Assembly (NCBI GenBank): GCA_902489945.1
Contig: CABUBZ010000053.1
Coordinates: 1 to 13,232 of the forward strand
Direction: 5' to 3'
DNA length: 13,232 bases
From: an uncultured Collinsella sp.
GTDB taxonomy: Bacteria; Actinomycetota; Coriobacteriia; Coriobacteriales; Coriobacteriaceae
The stretch's first letter is position 1. Each line of letters starts with the position of its first letter. Below, one piece after another: positions 1 through 5,505 of the stretch. The position numbers and the translations under genes were made by a program. The notes beneath the pieces are model-generated. The model ran no database searches. It was given only the letters and a program-made list of their open reading frames with translations, and was not told the origin of the DNA.

Positions 1-148
1 GCGCGCAGGCCAGGCCGCAGACGATGCGGCGCGTCACGCGGCGCCAGCTGCCGTGCGCGAGTCCTATGCGACGGCGAACGTCGGGTTCGGCAACATGGGT
101 TCCGGCGGTAGTGTCATTGCGTTTGGGGGTCGTGAACAAGGCTGCCAT
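1..148 (-). CDS. Secreted surface protein, 5' end only (paralogue of the 420-2195 gene)
   Basis: Only the first 49 codons lie in the window; the gene runs off the left edge. The translation begins MAALFTTPKRNDTTAGTHVA and continues to GSWRRVTRRIVCGLACA, which matches the N-terminus of the complete gene at 420-2195 nearly residue for residue. The start is the ATG at 148-146, preceded by GGGAG with a 5-base gap, the same arrangement as in the full copy. The visible part is a long charged n-region followed by the beginning of a hydrophobic signal-peptide core, so the product is almost certainly exported. By homology it should be another beta-helix surface protein, but its mature part is not visible and could differ. 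Confidence 0.8.
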   Translation of the reverse strand, partial: MAALFTTPKRNDTTAGTHVAEPDVRRRIGLAHGSWRRVTRRIVCGLACA

Positions 149-285
149 GGTTGCTCCCGTTCTCATAGGGCCTATACGACTAGATTCAGCGTATCTGCTG
201 GATGTTGCCGGCGGTAGTGCCGTTTGGAGGGCAAAATGGCCAAAATGGGGGAGAAATAGGCCGCACGCCGGCGCAGGGACCGGCG

Positions 286-326
286 CTAAAAGAAAAGCGC
301 GGGGCCGCATGGCGACTCCGCGCTTT
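286..326 (-). terminator. Rho-independent terminator, left (duplicated) copy
   Basis: On the minus strand an AAAGCGCGG-type stem (arms 294-304 and 316-326, one mismatch) is followed by a TTTTCTTTT tract. It is the copy of the hairpin at 2334-2376 that follows the permease gene. It is the first obvious terminator downstream of the surface-protein gene at 420-2195, so the duplication may have supplied that gene with its terminator. Confidence 0.75.
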
Positions 327-352
327 ATTGTTCAGCTTTTGCAGCCTTGCCC

Positions 353-398
353 TTACGCTACGAAGAAGTAGACGAGGAAGGCAAGGGCCGCGATCCAC
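353..398 (-). pseudogene. Remnant of permease 3' end (last 14 codons and stop)
   Basis: Read on the minus strand, this piece encodes WIAALAFLVYFFVA followed by TAA. These are exactly the last residues of the NCS2 permease at 2404-3714, with only a few base differences. No permease sequence continues to the right: similarity to the real gene stops within a few bases of 398. It is therefore a duplication scar rather than a gene. Its position just after the stop codon of the 420-2195 gene marks the joint of a tandem duplication. Confidence 0.8.
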
Positions 399-419
399 CC
401 GTCCCGTGCGAAAAAGTGT

Positions 420-2195
420 TTACGAGCGCTTGCGGCTCACCACGGCGCCCGCGGCGATGGCGGCTGTTCCCGCAAGGGCGGCTGCCACGATGGCTGCGCT
501 CGAGGCGTCGCCGGTTGCTGCGAGTTTGCCGGCGATCTTGGCTCCCGTGGCTGCAACTGCAACGGTCTTGGTCGTCTTCGTGCCCTCGGACTTGGAACCC
601 TCGGGCTTGGTCTCGCCTGGCTTCTCCTCGGGTTTGATCTCCTCGGGAGGCGCGATGACCGTGCTCTTGGCGACAGCTTCGTTATAGGGGGAGTCGATCA
701 CAGCGTCGCCCGTGCCGATGGTTTGACCCACCACGTAGAAGATGCCGTCATCGAGTTCTTCCTTGTTGCGATAGCCAATGATCTTGCCGCCTGTGGGCGT
801 CTGTATGGGAGCGCCTTCGATCTCGATGGTGCCGATTGTCTCGCCGTCCGCGCTCACGGCAAGGGCGAAGATTGCCGCCGTGTCTCCCTCAGCTGTGACC
901 TTACTGCGGACAATCGAGATGGTCGCGGGCGTGATGCCCTCCTTGGTCCGGGCAAAGATGCCGATGTTCATGCCCCTATGCTCGGGAATGACCGCGCCAC
1001 TTTGGTCGTTGCTGTAGTGATCGGGGCCGTCGCTACCGGACTCGACATAGCGGGCTATAGCCTTGACAACGGAGTCACTAATGTAGATGTGACCACCCGC
1101 TTCGTTGGGGTAGTAGTTTCTGGTGAAGATTGCGGTCGAGAACTGGCCTTCTGCGAACGCGTCCACGATCGAGCCGTTCTTGATGACGATGTCGTCCTCG
1201 TCGGTGAAGAGGGCGCTGGCTTCATCGTTCCCTGCACTTGCACGGACCGTTACGGTTGCGCCATCGAACGTGATGCCCTTGTAGACATAGATGCCATACC
1301 CAACGCCACTTGCGTTGAGGGAAGCGTTCGTGACCGTGAGGCTGTTTTTACCGTCGATGGTGGCGTCTTCCTCGGAGCTTGCCTTGACCTGGCTGCCACC
1401 CGAGATCTCGATGTTGCCGTCGGCCCAAATCGCATTGTCTTTGATAGAGCTTGCCTCTACCTTGCCGCCGCCCTTTATGATGAGGTTCTCGTTAGCATCG
1501 ATACCCTGATCCTCGGTGGCCTTGGCGGTGACGGTTCCGCTGTTGTCGATCGTGATGTTGCCGTCGGCCCTGATGCCATCCGAATCGCCCGTGGCGTTAA
1601 CGTTTCCCGAGCCCTTGATGGTGACATCGCCCCCGGCATCGATGGCATCGTGCTCGGTGCTCGTGGCGTTGACAGTGCCAGCGCCGTCGATGTTGATGCT
1701 GCCGACGGAAGTGATGGCGTCACGAGAAGATGTCACGTTGAGCGTGCTGGACGCGTCGCCCTGAATATTAAGCTCGGCGTTCTCGTTCGCGCCATCCTTA
1801 ACCTTGATGCCGCGGCCGTCGCCGTTAGTGACGATGTTGTCGCCCTCGTAGCTCACGTTGAGCTTGCCCGCTGCCTCGATCGCGCCGCCGTTATAGCCGT
1901 TGAGCTTCATGTCATCGGCGCCGTCCCAGCTCCAGGTGCCGGCGGCGTCTCCCGCGGGCCCCGCGGCCGCTTCGTGGCGGACGCCGCCGACGTCCACCCA
2001 CTCGGCCGCGAGCGAGACGCTCGGCATGAGCAGCGAGCTCACCGTGAGCGCGCAGGCCAGGCCGCAGACGATGCGGCGCGTCACGCGGCGCCAGCTGCCG
2101 TGTGCGAGCAGCGTGCGACGGCACACGTCGGGCTCGACAAAATGGGCTCCAGAGGTTTTGTCATTGCGCTTGGGGGTCGTGAACAAGGCGGCCAT
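420..2195 (-). CDS. Sortase-anchored beta-helix surface protein, carbohydrate-binding-like
   Basis: The 591-residue product has a long n-region, then a signal-peptide core ending near residues 63-64 (LMPSVSLA/AEW). The mature part begins with a WDGADDMKLNGYNGG segment and continues with repeats of 23-24 residues built on the pattern (A/G)I-x-A-x-G-x-(V/I)-x-I-x-G-x-G-x-V-x-A, about residues 135-280. This is typical of right-handed parallel beta-helices and resembles the Cthe_2159/DUF4353 carbohydrate-binding family. A Pro/Glu/Lys-rich spacer (EEIKPEEKPGETKPEG) precedes LAATGD at residues 558-563, a hydrophobic stretch and a final RKRS: a cell-wall sorting signal of the LAXTG type used by class E sortases in actinobacteria. 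I chose the ATG at 2195 because GGGAG lies 5 bases before it and this is conserved in the paralogue; ATGs at 2207, 2213 and 2309 are upstream alternatives. The ligand is unknown. Confidence 0.8.
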   Translation of the reverse strand: MAALFTTPKRNDKTSGAHFVEPDVCRRTLLAHGSWRRVTRRIVCGLACALTVSSLLMPSVSLAAEWVDVGGVRHEAAAGPAGDAAGTWSWDGADDMKLNGYNGGAIEAAGKLNVSYEGDNIVTNGDGRGIKVKDGANENAELNIQGDASSTLNVTSSRDAITSVGSINIDGAGTVNATSTEHDAIDAGGDVTIKGSGNVNATGDSDGIRADGNITIDNSGTVTAKATEDQGIDANENLIIKGGGKVEASSIKDNAIWADGNIEISGGSQVKASSEEDATIDGKNSLTVTNASLNASGVGYGIYVYKGITFDGATVTVRASAGNDEASALFTDEDDIVIKNGSIVDAFAEGQFSTAIFTRNYYPNEAGGHIYISDSVVKAIARYVESGSDGPDHYSNDQSGAVIPEHRGMNIGIFARTKEGITPATISIVRSKVTAEGDTAAIFALAVSADGETIGTIEIEGAPIQTPTGGKIIGYRNKEELDDGIFYVVGQTIGTGDAVIDSPYNEAVAKSTVIAPPEEIKPEEKPGETKPEGSKSEGTKTTKTVAVAATGAKIAGKLAATGDASSAAIVAAALAGTAAIAAGAVVSRKRS

Positions 2196-2333
2196 GGTTA
2201 CTCCCATCCTCATAGGGCCTATGCGATTAAGCCCAGCATATCTGCAGGATGTAGCCGGCGGTAGTGCCGTTTGGAGGGCAAAATGTCCAAAACTTGGGAA
2301 GCAAAACATCGCGCGTCTGTGCGTTGCCTGGCT

Positions 2334-2376
2334 TTAAAAGAAAAGCGCGGAGCCGCTCGATGCGACTCCGCGCTTT
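2334..2376 (-). terminator. Rho-independent terminator after the permease
   Basis: Perfect 11-bp arms AAAGCGCGGAG (2342-2352) and CTCCGCGCTTT (2366-2376), followed on the minus strand by TTTTCTTTT. It separates the permease gene from the surface-protein gene downstream, so these are distinct transcription units. Confidence 0.85.
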
Positions 2377-2403
2377 GGTGTTCTGTTTTAGCAGACTATG
2401 CCG

Positions 2404-3714
2404 TTACGCTACGAAGAAGTAGACGAGGAAGGCGAGAGCTGCGATCCACATGAGCGGCTTGATCTTGGAGGCCTCGCCCTTAAAGAGCGCGACGATCACG
2501 TAGGCGATAAAGCCCAGGCCGATGCCGGCAGAGATGGAGTAGGTGAAGGGCACGCCGGCGACAATCATGAACGCCGGGAAACCCTGCGACACGTCGGACC
2601 AGTCGATCTCGGAGGCCTCGCTCATCATGAGGTAGCCGACGTAGACCAGAGCACCGCAGGTGGCGGCGCTGGAAACGATGGTGACGATGGGGGAGAAGAA
2701 CGCGGCGAGAATGAACAGCACGCCGGTGGTGACGGAGGTGAGGCCCGTGCGGCCACCGTCGGCAGCACCAGAGGTGGACTCGACGAAGGTGGTGATGGAG
2801 GAGACGCCCATGAAACCGCCCACAGCAGCGGCGGCGGAGTCGACGATCAGAATCTCCTTGATATTCTCGACGTTGCCGTCGTCGGTGAGGAACTCGCCCT
2901 GCTTGGCCACGGCCATCGCGGTGCCCATGGTGTCGAAGAAGTCACTCATGAGCAGCGAGAACGAGATGACGAGGAGCGCGGGGTCGGTAAGGACCTTGAC
3001 GATGGCAGGCACGCCGCCGGCGTCGGCGATGGGGCCACCGATGCTCGAGAAGTCGAGCGGGGCGATGATACCGGTCGGAGCCTGGGTCACACCTAGGGGG
3101 ATACCGGCGATGACGGCGACGACGATGCCGATGAGCAGCGAGCCGGGGACGTTGCGGCAGGCGAGGGCGACTGTCACCAGGATGGAGATGATGCCGACGA
3201 TGAAGGTGGGGGAGGTGATGTCGCCCAGACCGACGAGTGTACCGGCGCCAGCGGTGATAATGCCGGCATCGCACAGGCCAATCATGGCGATGAACAGGCC
3301 CAGACCCACCGAGATGGCGTGACGCAGGACAACCGGGATGGCGTCCATGATGGCCTCGCGCAGGCCACAAAGCACGAGCAGCAAGATGACGACGCCCTCA
3401 AGGAAGATGACGCTCATGGCCACGTGCCAGTCACCGCCGCAGACGGTGGTGGTGATTCCAGCGATCATCGCGTTGACGCCTAAGCCCGACGCGCAGGCGA
3501 GCGGGCGGTTGGCGAAGATGCCCATGCAGATGGTCATGATGCCGGCGCCCAGGCAGGTGGCGCAGGCGAGCGCTCCCGCATCGATGCCGGCGCCCGAGAG
3601 CACCGCAGGGTTGACGGCGATGATGTAGGCCATCGCCAGGAATGTTGTCAGTCCAGCGCGAAATTCGGTCCCGATTGTGGACTTGCGCTCACTGACGTGA
3701 AAAAGTTCGTCCAT
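2404..3714 (-). CDS. NCS2-family purine permease (AzgA/PbuG-like)
   Basis: Integral membrane transporter of 436 residues, the usual length for the AzgA-like branch of NCS2, whose members carry hypoxanthine, guanine or adenine by proton symport. The N-terminus MDELFHVSERKSTIGTEFRAGLTTFLAMAYIIAVNP is characteristic of the family, and later segments (GLGVNAMIA, SLLMSDFFDTMGTAMAVA, GVSSITTFVESTSGAADGGRTG) match its transport core and substrate-site helices. The ATG at 3714 is used because AGGAAAGG lies 6 bases before it; the longer reading frame to 3759 has no such support. The short leader contains a TCGGCC/GGCCGA stem-loop (3732-3752). The exact purine cannot be assigned. No neighbouring purine enzyme was seen. 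Confidence 0.9.
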   Translation of the reverse strand: MDELFHVSERKSTIGTEFRAGLTTFLAMAYIIAVNPAVLSGAGIDAGALACATCLGAGIMTICMGIFANRPLACASGLGVNAMIAGITTTVCGGDWHVAMSVIFLEGVVILLLVLCGLREAIMDAIPVVLRHAISVGLGLFIAMIGLCDAGIITAGAGTLVGLGDITSPTFIVGIISILVTVALACRNVPGSLLIGIVVAVIAGIPLGVTQAPTGIIAPLDFSSIGGPIADAGGVPAIVKVLTDPALLVISFSLLMSDFFDTMGTAMAVAKQGEFLTDDGNVENIKEILIVDSAAAAVGGFMGVSSITTFVESTSGAADGGRTGLTSVTTGVLFILAAFFSPIVTIVSSAATCGALVYVGYLMMSEASEIDWSDVSQGFPAFMIVAGVPFTYSISAGIGLGFIAYVIVALFKGEASKIKPLMWIAALAFLVYFFVA

Positions 3715-3769
3715 GCATACCCTTTCCTTGTTCGGCCCCGAGTTTAGGCCGATTGACACGAACTCAACT

Positions 3770-3815
3770 ACTATATCGCCTTTGAAAGGTTGATGTTCCT
3801 CGCATGTTGATGTTC
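3770..3815 (-). promoter_or_regulatory. Permease promoter region with tandem 10-bp repeats
   Basis: A -10-like TATAGT lies at 3770-3775 on the minus strand, with no good -35. At the -35 position and just upstream, two exact copies of GTTGATGTTC (plus-strand sense; 3789-3798 and 3806-3815) are spaced 17 bp start to start. On the minus strand each reads GAACATCAAC, faintly similar to the CGAACATT core of the Firmicutes PurBox. A regulator binding site is plausible but unproven. Confidence 0.4.
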
Positions 3816-3868
3816 GGCGCTTTGTAGCAGACGGACGGTATTTTTCGCATGAAAATGTGTGGGTACCG

Positions 3869-3874
3869 TATACT
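3869..3874 (+). promoter_or_regulatory. Candidate -10 box of the deformylase-like gene
   Basis: TATACT sits 33 bases before the start codon at 3908, a normal leader length. The -35 region (around 3846-3851) does not match consensus, so the assignment is tentative. Confidence 0.35.
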
Positions 3875-3907
3875 TAAGCAGTTACAACGACCCCTATGGA
3901 GGAACGT

Positions 3908-4327
3908 ATGATTAAAGAGCTCTGCCACGACGAGGCTATTCTGTCCCAGCGTTGCGAGGTCGCGACCGTCGAGGACGAGTCGGTGGCACAGGACCTGATC
4001 GATACCATCAAGTCGCTCGACGATGCCGGCTGCCTTGCCGCCAACCAGATCGGCGTTACCAAGAAGGTCTGCGTCTACCTGGACGACGCCGGCGAGCCCC
4101 ACGTGCTTTACAACCCCCGTCTGGTGTTTGGCCTGGGCGCCAGCAAGATGGAGGAGAGCTGCCTGACGCACGAGGAGGTCACCAAGTCCACGCGCTACAT
4201 CAAGTGCAAGGTTGCCTTTGACCAGATCGTCGACGGCAAGATGAAGGAGTGCCGCCGCGACTACGCGGGCTTTGAGGCACAGATGATCCAGCATATGATC
4301 GATCACTGCCAAGGTAAACTTGTCTAG
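3908..4327 (+). CDS. Peptide deformylase-like protein with degenerate active site
   Basis: The 139-residue protein follows the peptide deformylase layout. Motif 1 is GCLAANQIG (residues 41-49), motif 2 is ESCLT (83-87, normally EGCLS) and motif 3 is QHMIDH (128-133, normally QHEIDH). The three metal ligands Cys85, His129 and His133 are kept. The catalytic Glu of HExxH is Met130, read directly from CAT ATG ATC GAT CAC, and Gly84 is Ser. In known deformylases that Glu is required to remove the formyl group from nascent proteins, so this copy is probably inactive in that reaction or has another role. A canonical deformylase lies at 11659-12069. The start at 3908 is favoured over 3896 because GGAGG lies 5 bases before it. 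A terminator follows, so it is a single-gene unit. Confidence 0.8.
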   Translation: MIKELCHDEAILSQRCEVATVEDESVAQDLIDTIKSLDDAGCLAANQIGVTKKVCVYLDDAGEPHVLYNPRLVFGLGASKMEESCLTHEEVTKSTRYIKCKVAFDQIVDGKMKECRRDYAGFEAQMIQHMIDHCQGKLV

Positions 4328-4360
4328 GGTGACTACGGCACCGCACTTCGTCGTTTTTGT

Positions 4361-4400
4361 CCCGGGCGTGACATTGTTGTCATGTCCGGGCTTTTGTGTT
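4361..4400 (+). terminator. Rho-independent terminator after the deformylase-like gene
   Basis: A 13-bp stem (4361-4373 with 4378-4390, two G-U pairs, TTGT loop) is followed by CTTTTGTGTTT. It separates the deformylase-like gene from the bile salt hydrolase gene. Confidence 0.85.
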
Positions 4401-4458
4401 TAGCGCCTTTTTGTTTGGTGACAATAACCTTAGCAAGAACGTAAAGCTAGGAGGCGCT

Positions 4459-5424
4459 ATGTGTACGAGCATTCGATTTACCGATAATTCTGGCCACATG
4501 TATCTGGGCCGCAACCTCGACTGGAGCTTTGACTACGGCCAACAGGTTCGCGTGATGCCGCGCGGGTTTCACATTCCGTATTCGTTTATCGACGACGCGA
4601 CAGCGGCACACGCGGTGATCGGTATGTGCATCGATTACAAGAATTACCCTATGTTCTTCGACTGCGGCAACGATGCGGGCCTCGCCGTGGCGGGTCTCAA
4701 TTTCCCGGGTTATGCCGAGTATGCCGAGGACCCTGTCGACGGCAAGACCAATATCGCGGCCTATGAGTTTCCCCTGTGGGTGGCAGCGACGTTCTCGACG
4801 GTCGACGAGGTCGAGGCTGCGCTGCGCGATACGGTGATTGTCGCCAAATCTGCAGGAGAGGGGCTGGGCGTGTCGCTGCTCCATTGGATTATCGGCGACA
4901 GCCAGCGTAGCATCGTGGTCGAGATGATGGCTGACGGCCTGCATGTATACGACGATCCGGTCGACACCCTTGCCAACCAGCCGACCTTCCCGTGGCACAT
5001 GGAAAACCTGCGCACCTATATCACCGCCACAAGCGATTTTCCGCAGACGGCGACATGGCGTGGCGCCGAGCTTAAGCCCTATGGAGCCGGTGCCGGCATG
5101 CGCGGCATTCCGGGCGATTGCTATTCGCCGAGCCGTTTTGTAAAGGCGGCGTACCTCAATGCCAATTACCCACAAAAGGAGAGCGAGACCGAAAACGTCG
5201 TTCGCATGTTCCGCTCGCTCGAGGGCGTGGTGATGATCGAGGGAGCGTCCAGGATGGGCGATGGCAAGTTCGAGAAGACTATCTACACCGGATGCTTTAG
5301 CGCGCGCACGGGCAATTATTACTACGCGATGTATGGGGATCCGTCGATTCGCTACGTGAGCCTGATGGATGCCGAGGGCGCGAGCTCCGATAGGCTCGTG
5401 GTTCCCGAGCCGCGCCGTTCGTAG
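4459..5424 (+). CDS. bsh: Bile salt hydrolase (choloylglycine hydrolase)
   Basis: N-terminal nucleophile hydrolase of 321 residues that splits the amide bond of glycine- or taurine-conjugated bile salts in the cytoplasm. Removing Met1 exposes Cys2, the catalytic nucleophile (MCTSIRF). Other family residues are present: Arg18 and Asp21 in GRNLDW, Asn173 in LANQP and Arg226 in YSPSRFVKAAYL. The segment NDAGLAVAGLNFPGYAEY has Asn81 where penicillin V acylases have Tyr, which favours bile salts over penicillin V. PTFPWHMENLRTYI fits the tetramer-forming loop. The start at 4459 is fixed by the need for Cys at position 2 and by AGGAGG 4 bases upstream; the frame extends further up to 4396 without meaning. 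No signal peptide. It is monocistronic, with a terminator on each side. Glycine versus taurine preference cannot be read from sequence alone. Confidence 0.93.
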   Translation: MCTSIRFTDNSGHMYLGRNLDWSFDYGQQVRVMPRGFHIPYSFIDDATAAHAVIGMCIDYKNYPMFFDCGNDAGLAVAGLNFPGYAEYAEDPVDGKTNIAAYEFPLWVAATFSTVDEVEAALRDTVIVAKSAGEGLGVSLLHWIIGDSQRSIVVEMMADGLHVYDDPVDTLANQPTFPWHMENLRTYITATSDFPQTATWRGAELKPYGAGAGMRGIPGDCYSPSRFVKAAYLNANYPQKESETENVVRMFRSLEGVVMIEGASRMGDGKFEKTIYTGCFSARTGNYYYAMYGDPSIRYVSLMDAEGASSDRLVVPEPRRS

Positions 5425-5443
5425 CTCACTGGTCCGTTGCGAC

Positions 5444-5482
5444 ATAAAACGGCCTCGCACCTCTTATGAGATGCGAGGCCGT
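5444..5482 (-). terminator. Shared terminator between bsh and kup
   Basis: Perfect 11-bp arms ACGGCCTCGCA (5449-5459) and TGCGAGGCCGT (5472-5482). On the minus strand the hairpin is followed by TTTTATGT, so it best terminates kup. It also lies directly after the bile salt hydrolase gene and may stop both transcripts. Confidence 0.8.
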
Positions 5483-5505
5483 TGTCGTCAATGGCTGGTG
5501 GCGTG

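Larger units (their letters stand above)
149..419. other. Duplicated intergenic stretch between the two surface-protein genes
   Basis: This non-coding stretch aligns along most of its length (to about 398) with 2196-2450. Read on the minus strand from right to left it holds about 20 unmatched bases after the stop of the 420-2195 gene, a remnant of the permease 3' end (353-398), a terminator hairpin (286-326), and the leader of the gene at 1-148 with its GGGAG ribosome binding site (154-158). The region around 200-237 is strongly conserved between the two copies and probably contains the promoter, but I cannot place convincing -35 and -10 boxes. Confidence 0.75.

Noticed and set aside
1340..1780. 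Regular repeats of about 70 bp, considered as a CRISPR or other DNA repeat array
   Set aside because: The units are diverged, in frame, and encode 23-24-residue beta-helix turns. There is no constant repeat with unique spacers.
723..2264. 513-residue open frame on the plus strand
   Set aside because: It is antisense to the surface-protein gene, whose Asp/Val/Ala-rich repeats leave the opposite strand open. The translation has no recognisable domain or ribosome binding site.
3715..3860. Purine riboswitch upstream of the permease
   Set aside because: The conserved purine-aptamer core and loop sequences are missing; only a small 6-bp stem-loop is present.
3764..4312. 182-residue open frame on the minus strand
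   Set aside because: It is opposite the deformylase-like gene, which has the family motifs and a good ribosome binding site. No motif is seen in the antisense product.
4459..5424. Penicillin V acylase as the identity of the choloylglycine hydrolase family protein
   Set aside because: The position that is Tyr in penicillin V acylases is Asn81 here within AGLNFPG, which is typical of bile salt hydrolases.
4447..5460. 337-residue open frame on the minus strand
   Set aside because: It is antisense to the bile salt hydrolase, which has all catalytic residues. The frame even runs through the shared terminator hairpin.
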